Positions 47,047 to 57,841 of a DNA stretch of 64,000 nt are shown piece by piece. The notes below the pieces were generated by a model that saw only the letters and a list, made by a program, of their open reading frames with translations, did not search any database and was not told where the DNA came from. Origin of the DNA: Cutaneotrichosporon cavernicola (taxonomy: Eukaryota > Basidiomycota > Tremellomycetes > Trichosporonales > Trichosporonaceae); contig NC_083398.1 of the NCBI RefSeq assembly GCF_030864355.1, positions 558,001 to 622,000 of the forward strand. The letters are read 5' to 3'. The first letter of the stretch is position 1. The number at the start of each line of letters is the position of its first letter. The position numbers were made by a program, and so were the translations under genes.

Positions 47047-48561
47047 GGGAAGATGAAGGCGCGAAGGGCAGGCGAAGGCGGGGCCCGGAGGAATTCGATG
47101 CGGCTGATGTGGGTGTTTGTTGTGTCTGTGCCGAATAAAGCAAAGGATTAAGAAAGGGTTAAGAGATGGTGGTCGGGTGATGCGATTGGAGACTGTGAGA
47201 GAGATGGCAAATGGCGTTCAGAATGGTTATCGACAGAATCTCTACAGACACTCCTTCATCAACAACATGGTATTATTGAAATGGGGATCAAGTGGAGGTT
47301 CAAGGTTCAAGGCACACGCACGTGGCAGTATTTGGCTTGTGGCACAGACCCTCGGCTTGGGGGGGGGGTGTGGCCAACGACGGCGACTGCAACCGAACAA
47401 GTTGTACGCACGAGCCCTCTTTTCTCATTGTTGCAACCCTGCATATTGCATCCTGCAGATCTGAACGCTGTAAGGGAAAGGGAGGAGGAGGAAGGGGGAA
47501 GTCGTTTTCGATCGCGCAACGCCGTGCACAGCGGTACGAATGGAGACGAGGGGTGACGCTACGCCGACGACTAACCTCCCTCTCAATCTCCAATGCCAAA
47601 TGCTTGTGGTCCGATTGACCTGCTGACCTGCTGACCTCACCCCGGGCGTAGCGGAGGAATGGGTCAGCCGAGGCGGCAGAGCCTGCCGAGGAGGTCGTGG
47701 CGATGGTTGGTGGCGCAGAAGCAAGCGGTGGCGTGGGCTGAGGCTACGGTCGCGAACAAGGAGTAAGGAGCAAGGAGAAAGGAGCTGTGTATTCTGGGGG
47801 GGTTATGTGAGGCAAGAGTTCGCACCGCAGGGATCATTATCCAGGTACAATAGGGACAGGGGGGGATATGGTAACCAGCTCACCATTCCCGGAAGGTGCA
47901 CGATTGCGATTGACCAACTTTACCCTAATTCCAACTTGAGTTTGCTTGGTAGCCGTTGACCTGGCCGTTGGGGCCGTCAAGTCATTGGGCGTACTGCCTT
48001 GTACCTTGTTGCAGACTGGGCCTGGCGGAATGCAAAGAAAAGATGGTGCTTTGATCGTGCTTTTCTCATCGTCCACGATCCACAACCACAACTCACCACT
48101 TGCTTCACTCACGTCAAACCAGACAATCAGAACCCATTCAGCTTCGGAACACGACACACTGGAAACACACAGCTAGCAGCAAGCAGCAATCACCTAGCAG
48201 CTAGCAGCTAGCCAGAGGCACACCAAACAAGTCCAATCTAACCCGAGCGGATGTTGTGGGATTGCCGGGACAGCGGACGTGCTTCGCGGCCAAACTTGCC
48301 TCGTGATAATAATATACACACATCTTGCTCGCTATTCCACCGATCCCGAACGTCCTCGCCGTCCATTTTCTATTTGTACTCTCAATCCCCATCTCCCCAT
48401 CCTCGTCCTTACTTCATCCTTCACCCCAACTTGTACAATCCACACGTCTCGGCAAACGTCACAATTTTAGGGTCCTGAGGTATGCGGAACAGCGGACAAA
48501 CTGCTTACGTCCTGCACATCCTGCACATCCTGACAACAAGAATCCAGTCCGTGCAGTCACC
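47047..48561. promoter_or_regulatory. Shared upstream region of PIF1 and the bZIP gene
   Basis: 1.5 kb between divergent starts. Near 48165-48215 is a cluster of AGCAGCAAGCAGC/TAGCAGCTAGCAGC repeats. The 250 bp before the bZIP start are C/T-rich and probably leader. Open frames here show no protein family. Confidence 0.5.
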
Positions 48562-50134
48562 ATGGTGGCAAACGACATCGCCACCAGCCCGTCCATATCC
48601 ACCACGTCGCTCGCGCACCCTAAGGCGCTCAACGTCGGCCCAATAGGCTTGCTGGCCGACGTTGCCCTCGGCTATTCTCCGCGCAAGTTTGACAACCAAC
48701 TCCCTCCCATTTCTCACCTCACGGGAGAGGTGCGTGCCCCGGCCCCTCGTCGCGCACCCCGCCGCCTATCTCCAACCGGATGGAAGGACGGCGACGCACA
48801 GAGCCAAGTGGGTGACGCCGTCTAGGCACGCTGGCTGACGGTCAGATGAGTATGCGGTTCCTGCAACTCCCTCCTCCTGGCCCCGATCCGACTCATTCCC
48901 GTGGGCATCACCCAAGCCACCCAGTCCATGTTCAGCACCGCAACCAAAGTCAGCCGCAACCCACGCAATACTGGAGCGAGCGGAGTGAGTGGTACAGCCC
49001 ATACCCTCGTGACCCTCGTGACCCTCGTGACCCCCGCGACCCTCGCCCGACAACCCATCATGGCCCTACACAAAGTCGCATCCACGCCCGTTCCCAGCCG
49101 CATCCATACCAGCGTACACAACCAGTGTCTTCACGTGCGGGTGTGGGTGTGAGTGGTGGTGGTGGTGGTGGTGGTGGTGGTGGTGGTGGTGTGGTTGGGG
49201 CAGTGGGTGGGGCCAGGGTTAGGGTAGTGGGAAGGGGCGCCGGTGCGGGTGGGATGGTTGGTGGTGGTGGTGGTGCTGGTGGGATGGCAGGAGTGGGTGC
49301 GGGTGGGGTTGGGGTTGGTGGCGTGGCCGGTGGTGTCGGTGTGGGAGCTGGTGTGGTTGTTGGTGCAGGCGGCCGACCAAACGGCGAGCACCTCCGTCCA
49401 CCCTCGCACCTGCACCACTCGCACCCAAATTCTCACCGTTACTCGCCAAGCTCAGCACATACCGTAATCCCCAACGCAAGCGCGCCGAGCGCAGCCTACG
49501 TGCCGAGTAATGAGCGCCACATTCCTCTGCCTCCACAACGATTCCCTGGTCTTGGGGTTCCTGGTCGGGGTTCCGCTTCCGCCCCGGCTTCCACTCCATC
49601 GGGTCCACAATCGACCAACACGACGCCAGGAGCTTGGCCACAGAGCGATTCGAGTGACACCGACTCGAGCGAGGACGAGGACGAGTGGACGCCCGCTCCA
49701 AAGCGGCGGCCTCAAGTGCGTACCCGATCATCGGCCAGGTTGGCCGTCAAGAGAGAGAGAGATAGTTCCGAGTTACGCGATCTCGAACGGAGCGGGAGTG
49801 TTTCGCCAACGGAGGGCAAGCCGAAGAAACGGACTTATGTGCGGCGGGATGCGCAGAGGCGTAAAGAGCAGAATGCGCAGGCGCAGAAGAAGTTTCGGTG
49901 GAAGAAAAAAGTCCTGCAGGAACAGGTGAGTTTTGGCTTTGGTTTTAGGTCGACTAGGTTGGCTGACCGTAGATGCGCGCTGATCTCGAGGAACAGCGGG
50001 CGCTGGTCGAGGAACTACAACAGAAATGCGCCGCTTTCGAGGACATACAGTTCGCGCTTGCCGAGGCGCAGGCAGATAACGCGCGCCTCGCCGCCCGCCT
50101 CGAGGCGTGTGCTCGTAAGGTCGAATCTGTCTGA
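48562..50134 (+). CDS. AP-1-like bZIP transcription factor
   Basis: Exons 48562-48807, 48846-49925 and 49973-50134 sum to 496 codons. The N-terminal 380 residues are disordered: a RDPRDPRDPRDP repeat, a Gly/Val-rich tract (about residues 178-258), then Ser/Pro-rich sequence and an acidic SDSSDTDSSEDEDEW stretch. The basic region RRDAQRRKEQNAQAQKKFRW has the fungal AP-1 signature N-x2-A-Q-x2-F-R. The zipper (MRADLEEQRALVEELQQKC...) has Leu, Met, Phe and Gln at the heptad positions, so dimerisation may be selective. The last intron separates the basic region from the zipper. Yap-type factors control oxidative-stress and drug responses; no Cys-rich redox domain is visible here, so the role is open. 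Confidence 0.85.
49003..49046. repeat. 9-bp coding repeat (RDP)n
   Basis: Tandem ACCCTCGTG-type units that encode Arg-Asp-Pro four times within the bZIP protein. Confidence 0.85.
49154..49191. repeat. GGT trinucleotide repeat in the bZIP gene
   Basis: An uninterrupted run of about 12 GGT triplets that encodes polyglycine if the segment is translated. Confidence 0.9.
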
Positions 50135-50304
50135 GTGAGCGCGAGCTGTGAGTGCGAGGCACGAGTTAGTGTTGGATGTTGTTTCGTTTCGTTGTATGTG
50201 GCATGACAGTTCCAGCATCGTATCCGTAGACTAAGATATACGTGAGTCACGCGTGGGAGGTGTCCCTGCAATGAGCTTCTACTGAACATCTGACATTCCC
50301 TCTC

Positions 50305-53000
50305 TCACATGCACCACGTCTGGACATGTTGTATCATGCCAAGCCAGTCGTGGTCCTGCACCTGGTGGCTGACGAGCATAATACGCTGGTCGTCAATCAT
50401 GACCCCATTGGGGTTGCCGCTCAGTTGCCTCCGTACGGAGCGGTACGGTAGGTGGGTGACAACTTCGACGTCCCAGGCGTCGCTCTTGACGATAGTAGGC
50501 ATATTGCGACCGAACGACCGTACCCTCGCTTCGGGGACCGCATTGCCCAGCCTAGCATCCTTGCCGGGTACCGTCTCCAAGGCGGCGCCGACGAGTCCAG
50601 CCTGCGGCGACGGCTTGAAGTGCTCGTCCACCCACCAATGCGGGTTGAAATCTTGCACGCATAGATCGGTCGCAACCCTCTGGTTGGGCACCGGCCTCCG
50701 TATCAGGCTAACGTAACGGTATCCAGAGCATGAGCAAACCCAGAGTCGCCGCGTGAGCATTTTGGGGTCCAAGACGCGCGTCGAATGCTCTCCCCACTCG
50801 TCCCATTCGAACGTGCGCGTCGGCGAGTCGACGTGGTGCTTCCGCCGTGGCTTGGCAGAGTACGTGCGCTCCTTACCGTCCGCGGGCAGCGCGGGGCTGC
50901 CTGCGTGACTGCTGGTACTAGAGTGGGAGGTCGGTGTAGCAGGTGACGCGGGCGAGCCGGAACGTGAAATTGGACCGCTGGGCGTTGATGGCGTCGTGGA
51001 CCGGAACCTGCGCCTACTGCCTGGCGTGCTTGGCGGTGAATGGGACGACGCTCCCCGTGCCGCCCGCGCCGCCGCCTTCCGATCCCAGATCTCATGCAGA
51101 CGTGCTTCGCCTTCATCGGCCATTGCCACTAGCGTTTCGCGGAGAATGAACATTTCGTAAAACTCGGGCCTCATACGCATCGGCATGACGAGCCGGTCAT
51201 CGTCCATCGTCATCTCGATTACGATGACGCCCCGGCGCGGATCTTGCGTGAACGGCCGAGACCCGAGCGTGGTCTGACTGCTTGGTACTGGTGGGAACGC
51301 GGGGTCTGGGCGCATGTGCATTTGTGCCATCATCGAACCAGCACGCAGGGCCGGCATGAGTAGGCGTACGACGAGTGCAAAGCGTGGCGTCGTCCTGTCA
51401 GAGTCGGCCCTCTGCAACGGCCGGGTGTCTTCAGGTGGCGGTATGTTGGAGTTCTGCGCAAACGAGAAGATGTCGATACTGGGTGGGTGGATGAACACGG
51501 GGTTCTGGTTGTCCATGAATCCCGGGACGCCGCCGAACATCTCCCGCAGCGTCGGTCCGATGACCGCTGGCATTGTCACGGCGACGGTGGTGGGCGTCAA
51601 GAGCGCCATACTGGAGCGCGTGAGGGTGTCGCCAAGGTTTCGGCGACCGAGCACGACGCCCGTCTTCCAGTCCCACGCGAACATCTCCTCATGGTACGCA
51701 GCGCGCATTGCCATCACCTCGTCTTGCACCGCGATGAGCACGACGAGCGTGCTATCCATGACCTGGAGGAGCTGCTGGCTGACGTGTCGCACATCTGCGG
51801 GGACCCACGGTGGTGAGTCGAGGGTGGGACATGCGGCGAGGGGGTGCGGTTCACCAGTACTTAAGGAGAGAAGGTGGAAGCGGTGGATCGGAGCGCGTCC
51901 ATTCTCTCCCAGTGGCGAGTGCTCGCTCACGACAATGAGATCCTGGCTTGGGTCCATCGTAAGGTCGGCGATCGGGAAGCCCACATCGACCTCCTTACAC
52001 GGCACGATCGGCGCGTCGAGGTCGGGGTCAACCGCCGACGCGAGCGGGATAAGCCGGATTTTTGTTGGCTAGCGTTAGATGTTTCAGCCACCCCGCCACC
52101 ACAATGTACATACTCTGATGTCATGTGCGGTTGACCGCTCCTTGCAAAGCAGGAAGATACCGTCCTGCAGCTCGTAAACGCCCGCGGGACCAGCGACAGA
52201 GAACTGCCGCACCTCGGTAGGCCTGAGCTCGTCAAAGCGTGCCTCGCGCTCAGCAAGGAGCTGCGCCTTCTCCGCAGCAGATAGGGCACTAGTGTCCCGT
52301 CGTCCGGGGGGTTCTTTCTCAAAGGCGGGTAAGCTGACAGAAGGGATCATCGCGCGCGTCGTGCCTGTGTAGGGGGACGTCTCGAGCTTGGCACCTTCTC
52401 GTGACCACGGCTGCGGTGGTATGCGATTAGGTACGTCGAGGTAGCCACGGGCGACGAGTGTGGACTGATACTTTAAGCTTGGCGCCTTGGCTACTCTTCG
52501 AAGGGCTGAACATGTCTGGGGTCAGCTATGTCAGGGTTGGGGCGGTTGGGGAAGGGTGATGGACGGGCAAGTGATGGATGGGCAAGAGATGGAACGGCCC
52601 AGCTGTGGGAATGCCCGGGGTGGGGACTTGGCCTCAAGCTGAATGCAACCGGACGAGTCATGGAAGCATCGACACGGTGATGGAACACAAAACCTCGGAA
52701 TGGGTGAATCCAAATCCAACAACGCACCTGTGACGCAGCAACGAGCTCATCCGGGTCAAGGTTGGCGAGCACGCGCTCGAGGATCTCACTCGGCAGTCCG
52801 AGTATGAGACAGGGTCTCAACTCGTCCGTTTCTGTTGACACTGTTGACACTGTTGACTCTGTCGACCCTGTCTCCGAGGGTGTATCTCTCCGCCGCATGA
52901 CGAACATGAGCACGACGACGGCAATGGCAATAGGGACGAGCATGGGCCCGAATGGAGTGAATGCAAAGTATGGTGGCGAGGGTGAGATGGTGGGGCTCAT
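50305..53000 (-). CDS. F-box protein with N-terminal membrane anchor and beta-propeller-like body
   Basis: The ATG at 53000 gives MSPTISPSPPYFAFTPFG, then a hydrophobic segment PMLVPIAIAVVVLMFVM followed by RRR, a typical signal anchor. The F-box is LILGLPSEILERVLANLDPD and ELVAASQ, completed after a splice by a helix that continues APSLKYQSTLVARGYLDVP, as usual in basidiomycete F-box proteins. The rest (about 620 residues) has strand-rich repeats such as DLTMDPSQDLIVVSEH, DSTLVVLIAVQDEVMAM and EMFAWDWKTGVVLGR, consistent with a WD-like propeller, broken by a Ser/Pro insert (50880-51080). It ends HVQTWCM. It should bind Skp1 as an SCF substrate receptor; the substrate is unknown. Only 140 bp from the RRM gene. 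Confidence 0.8.
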
Positions 53001-53005
53001 GACGT

Positions 53006-53015
53006 GTCACGTGAC
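53006..53015. promoter_or_regulatory. GTCACGTGAC palindrome in the F-box/RRM bidirectional promoter
   Basis: A perfect 10-bp palindrome with a CACGTG core, 6 bp upstream of the F-box start codon and about 125 bp upstream of the RRM start. Flanked on both sides by GACGT. Confidence 0.5.
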
Positions 53016-53140
53016 GTATCCGCCCCCTCACTTAGCGCTTGTGCTTGTCATGACCAAGGTAAAGTCAACAACTCTGAACTCGCCTCAATTTGGCCACCAA
53101 GCACCAATACGTCCAACTTTGAACTCGGATAATCGCCGCA

Positions 53141-53740
53141 ATGTCTGGAAAGCGTTCGACGGTGTATGTCGCGGGTCTGCCGGCGGCCGTGAATGAGGAC
53201 CAGCTGCTTGCGACTTTTGTGACGTTTGGCGACATTCTCGAGATCAGCCTTCCGCACGAGCATGATGGTGAGTAGTAGCTCTTGGAAGTTGAAAGGGGAG
53301 CTGGACGTTGCGACCAGCTTGGTCACGGCTACGTATTCTAGATGGACTTGCTCTGCCCTTGCGTTCAACCCAATCTTTGCTCTGCCCTTGCGTCCAACCC
53401 AATCTCCCATTGCGCGTGCACGCTGACACCAGCATCAAAACACCGCGGCTACGCTTTCATCACCTTTGCAGAGGCGGCCGACGCACAAGATGCTATCGAC
53501 AACTACGACCTCAACGAGCTCCCCGGGTACGCGGGGCAGGGCAAGTTCCTCAAGTGCTCGATTGCGAATCCGAACAAGTACGGCGCCGACGGGAGCGGCA
53601 AGCACGACCGCGCATGTGAGTTGCCCCTCCAATGTGAGCTGACGGCAGTGTGGGAGAGTGAGGAGTGGCTGCGCGAGAACGCAGCGGCGGGGCCGGACCT
53701 CGCGGCTGAGGCGGCGGCAGACGCGCAGAACGGCGTTTAG
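53141..53740 (+). CDS. RRM protein resembling the N-terminus of cyclophilin E (PPIE/CYP33)
   Basis: Exons 53141-53267, 53433-53615 and 53649-53740 give 133 residues. The RRM has RNP2 TVYVAGLPAAV, the segment QLLATFVTFGDILEISLPHE and RNP1 HRGYAFITF. It continues with AADAQDAIDNYDLNELPGYA and LKCSIANPNKYG. After it comes ALWESEEWLRENAA, equivalent to the VWSDDDWL motif that follows the RRM in PPIE. PPIE then carries a cyclophilin domain; here the frame stops 18 residues later. PPIE acts in the spliceosome. This protein could therefore be a splicing factor that works as a bare RRM. Confidence 0.85.
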
Positions 53741-54060
53741 ACATGTATTACTGGGCTTAGAGCACGATGAGAGACTGGCGGATCGCGAACCACTCTGCCA
53801 GTCATCCTGCGCAGCACTGCTCGCTCGCGCCGGTTGCGCAACTTATGCTTACTGGGGGGGCTGTCTCCAGGCCATCTTCACGGCTGTCCTCTCCCGACAC
53901 TCGACATGGTGTGTGACTTAGTGTGTGGCTGCATCCATTAAATATCGACGCAGACAGTGTCAACTACCCCCACCTACTGAACCCCGTCTCCACTGCCGAC
54001 TTCTTCCACCAACTACATCACTTCTACAAAATACTCTACTGCAACGCAGGCATCACAAGA
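53741..54060. other. Convergent 3' intergenic region
   Basis: 320 bp between the RRM stop and the UBA1 stop. No cyclophilin coding sequence and no other gene are visible. Confidence 0.5.
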
Positions 54061-57000
54061 TTACGGAAGGTTGATCAGGAGCTGCTGTCAGTTTCCTCAA
54101 CAATTAAGCAACTCACGTAGGGCACCTCGACGTCCTCGCCGGTTGGGTCGTCAGCCATGACCTCAACCAGCAGGCTCTTCTGCCAGCTCGGTAACGCCTT
54201 CTTGCTAACCTCCTCGACGAGATCCGAGATCTTCTTCGGGAGACGCTCGGCCGCCTGTCTGTCAGCTCCGCATTACACTATAACTGACCTTCTTGGGCGC
54301 CGTGAACGCCGACCACAGCATCGACACGCCCTGTGACACCATCTGCAACTCGAGCTGGTGCTTGTCCTGGAACCAGTCGATGATCTCCTGTAACGTTGGG
54401 TTGCCGTCAATCTCGAAGCGGTCCCACAGCGTCCACTCGGTGTCGTTGTACTTCTGCTTGGCCGCGGCGATTGGCTCGGAGAAACCGAAGAACGGCAGCG
54501 CGAGGTTGACAAACCCGTTCTTGTACTGCTCGAGGTCGTCCTTGCCATCGATGATCTTGTACAGCTCGAGGCAGACGAGGCCGACAGCAAGCGCGGTTGT
54601 CGTCGCGATGGCCGGGATGATCTTGCCCGCGATCAGCTTCGTCTTGTGGCGGTCCGCCTCCGTGATGCTGTAGTTGCGGGCGCGGAGGTTGGAGGCCGCC
54701 GTGACAAAGTCGATGTGGTGGTTCGAGTCGTCGTCCTTCTCAAAGTCGCAAGGTACCAGGCGGAATCCAGCGAGCGTCGAGGGCGAAGGAAGGCCCTTGA
54801 CGATCGAGCTGATGTCGTCCGAGTCGTCGGGCGTCTCGTTTACGGGCTCGTTCTCGTTCACCTGGATCTTGACGCCGCTCTTCGGGGTGAACTTGGGCAC
54901 GTTGAAGCCCTCAAGTGCCTTGCGGAAGACGGCAGGGTCGCGCTCGCCCTTGAGGCCATAGTTGAAGGCGTGGAGGTTGGCAGCGGCGACGAGGTAGGCA
55001 AAGTCAAGTTCGTCGTCGATGTTGAACTCAAGCGGGTCGGGGGCACGCTTGGGACCCGACCAGAAGGGCGTGCCGTTCGAGTTAACCTGATCCTTGGGGA
55101 GGTTGTACAGGAGCTGACTGATATCGTTATCGTAGCTGTTCTGGTACTGGAGGCGAGCCCACTGGACGCACTCGGCGAACGTCGTCGGGCGCTGGACGAG
55201 GTAGCGCTCAATTTGCTTGAGCTGCTCGTGGTGCTGACCCGAGCTCTTGAGCGTCGTCTCGACAAAGTTGGGTTGCGAGAGGTAGAGGTTGACGGTCGTG
55301 GGCGGGTTGACGAAAAGGGCGTCGAAAGCCTCGCGAGCCCACTGCGTGTCAGTTAAACGTTTCTGACCAACTAGCTTACCTGGATGGTGTGCTCAATGGC
55401 GTTGGGGAAGTTCTTGACCGTACATGAGGGGATAGACTTCTCAGGGGGGTCCTGAGAGGACGAGTACGACTCGGTGATGAAGGGGAGGACGACCTGGGTG
55501 TTGGCTTTGGTGCCGAGCGTGCCAGACTCCAGGAGCGGCTTCTGGTAGAAGACACAGCGGCGGTCCATGTACTGGCGCGCCATGACGTTGTCGAGCGCGT
55601 TGGTCACGCAGTCGAGCTTGCTGAAGAACTCGTCGCCGAATGTTTCCTCAGTCTCGGGGCCCACACGGTCCTGGTAGGTGGTGATCTTGCCCTTGAGCGC
55701 GGGGTTCATTTCGGTAACGGCAGCGGCGGCAGACTCTGCCTTGAACTTGCCGACGTCCTTGGCACGGAAGAGGAACTGGCGGTTGAGGTTCGACTTCTCG
55801 ATCGTGTCGAGGTCAGTGACCACAATCGAGCCCTCGGGACCTGAGCCAAGACCCATCATCGACCAGTTCTTAAGCATCTCGCAGCCGATGGCGCCCGACC
55901 CAACGAGGAACTGGCGGTTGGCGGCAATCTTGTCGTGGAACTTCTTGCCGAATACGGCGATCTGGCCGTCGTAGCGCGAGCCAGTGGGCTGGCAGTCGGC
56001 CTCAGTGGGAAGCTCGGTGGGGAGCGCCTCGAGCGCGTCAAAGTACATGTTCTGCTGCATGGGGTGGAACTTGGCCGAGACGGCCTTGAGCACCTCCTGG
56101 GCGACGAAGCCACCGATGACAGCGACCATGGGTGAAACGTCGCCGGTCGCCTGGAACGCGAGCTCCTCGATAACCTTCTCGTCGAGGTCACCCTCGGTGG
56201 CGGTGGACGAGTGGATCTCCTTCGCGATGGCAGTCAGTGCGGCGGCATCCTCAACATTGCGAGCACGGGGAAGGCGGCCGTTCTTCTCAAAGTACTGCGA
56301 GAGGGCCTGGAAACCGACGTGGAGCGTCGAGGGGCGGTCCCACTTGGCAAAGTCGGTGATGAAGTACTCGGGCTGGGTGAGGGTGTCCTTGAGCGACTTG
56401 AAGTGCAGGACCTTGGGCATCTTCACCTGCGTGAAGAGGCCGCCCGACACGTACTCGCCAAGACCGGTGGTGTCGCCGACGGAGAAGGTGTAAGGACCTG
56501 CTGTCAGCTTCTTGTGGATAACATATAGCTCACCCTTCACAGTGACCTTCCGGGGCTCTGCGCCGTTCAGCGTGTCCATACCCTTGATCTCGGAGAATGT
56601 GACGAAGTCGCCGTCCTCAAGGCCGTGGCGCGTCTCGTCCACACAAGTGACGAGCGCATCCGGCCCAGTCTCGACATAGAGAACCATGCCGCTCAATGGG
56701 TTCTCGCCGGTGGGGTCGACGCAAGTGAAGTCGTCGCCAAAGTCGTTGAACACCGACCCAAACAGGCCGCGCACATCAGCCGCAATGAAGAAGATGCCCT
56801 TGGTGCGGGCGAACTCGTCAATCTCGATCTGCTTTGCGAGCGTCGTGTTCGTGAGGACCACCGCCTGCTGTCAGCTAGCGGAACACAAGCAAGCTCACCT
56901 GGTACGGCGCAACCATCTCGGGCGTGATCTCGCCGCTCCCCTCGAGCACCTTTACAGGCACGTACGAGTTGAGCTCGGCGAGGCGCGGCGCGGTCACCTC

Positions 57001-57501
57001 GTGGCGAGGCTTGCCGACGTCGGCCTCGCGTAGGAAGAACTGGGGTCAGTGCACGTCCAAGCACCGAACCAACCTGGGTGCCGACGTCGGCGATCTCGAC
57101 CGGCGCTGGGTCGTAGATCGTCACGCTCTTTACTCCGGCAAGCGCGATGTTCTTGGCTGGACGTTAGTTCAGTCTTGACAGCACGCACCAATCTCGACAC
57201 CGAGGCCCTTCATCCCGACGACAAGGACGTTCGAGTTGGCCATCTTCTTCATCGCTGACATGAGCTACACCTTGAGCATTCAACCTCACCCTCATGACCA
57301 AGCACGTAACTATGGGTCAGCGGTATGGTGCGGCAGCACTTACAGCTGGCGCGAGTAGAGGCCCTCTGGACACGTCAGTGATTTAACACGCAGAGTGCGT
57401 ACCGTCAACTGTGCGTTAGTCATGATCCGCGGAAAGGAAAGAAGTAAGGACGTACTTTGGTTGTTGCCAGCGACAGGGTCGACCTCCATCGCGGACGCCA
57501 T
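54061..57501 (-). CDS. UBA1: Ubiquitin-activating enzyme E1
   Basis: At least nine exons. Exon 1 (57456-57501, [15 protein letters not shown]) is joined through a 6-nt exon (57403-57408) to EGLYSRQL, restoring the canonical [19 protein letters not shown]. The inactive adenylation half has [20 protein letters not shown]. The active half has [20 protein letters not shown] and [15 protein letters not shown]. The catalytic Cys is in [20 protein letters not shown]. The C-terminal ubiquitin-fold domain runs from [20 protein letters not shown] to [13 protein letters not shown] final 32-nt intron leads to (Q)LLINLP and TAA 54063-54061. E1 adenylates ubiquitin and passes it to E2 enzymes. Three acceptors in this gene are CTGACAGCAG. 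Confidence 0.95.
57403..57408 (-). other. UBA1: 6-nt microexon of UBA1
   Basis: TTGACG, preceded by CAG and followed by GTACGC. Flanking introns are 57409-57455 (47 nt) and 57366-57402 (37 nt). It supplies the Ile-Asp and first Glu base needed for [11 protein letters not shown]. Confidence 0.85.
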
Positions 57502-57841
57502 TCTGGGCAAGTGGGAAGTGGGGAAAGAGAGTGTGGAAGCAAGGGGAGTGGGTTGTGACACGGAGATAGGACTTGTGTACGTCGAGCTCTCTGTGAATCG
57601 TTTGATTGGAAGACAGAAGAGTGAAGCGAAGGTGTTAGAATATGAGCGGCGACCAGCGGTGAACATGAACCATGACGATGACTCACGGGTCCAGGTCAGA
57701 GCATTGGCACTTGGCACGGAATCAAATGTCCGCCATCCTCCACTTTGAGATTCAACACATTACAAACGGCCAAAGCGCGGTAGCGACGACGACGGATAGA
57801 GATACATGGATATTATGGATGGTTATGACCTAGGTGATCCT
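57502..57841. promoter_or_regulatory. UBA1: UBA1 promoter region
   Basis: 340 bp between the UBA1 start and the stop of the F-box/WD40 gene, both on the - strand. No clear element recognised. Confidence 0.45.

Noticed and set aside
49149..49368. Intron with perfect GTGAGT donor across the glycine tract
   Set aside because: 220 nt would shift the frame and destroy the bZIP domain; only the 49135 donor keeps the frame.
53741..54060. Downstream cyclophilin exon for the RRM gene
   Set aside because: No cyclophilin motif in any frame before the UBA1 stop.
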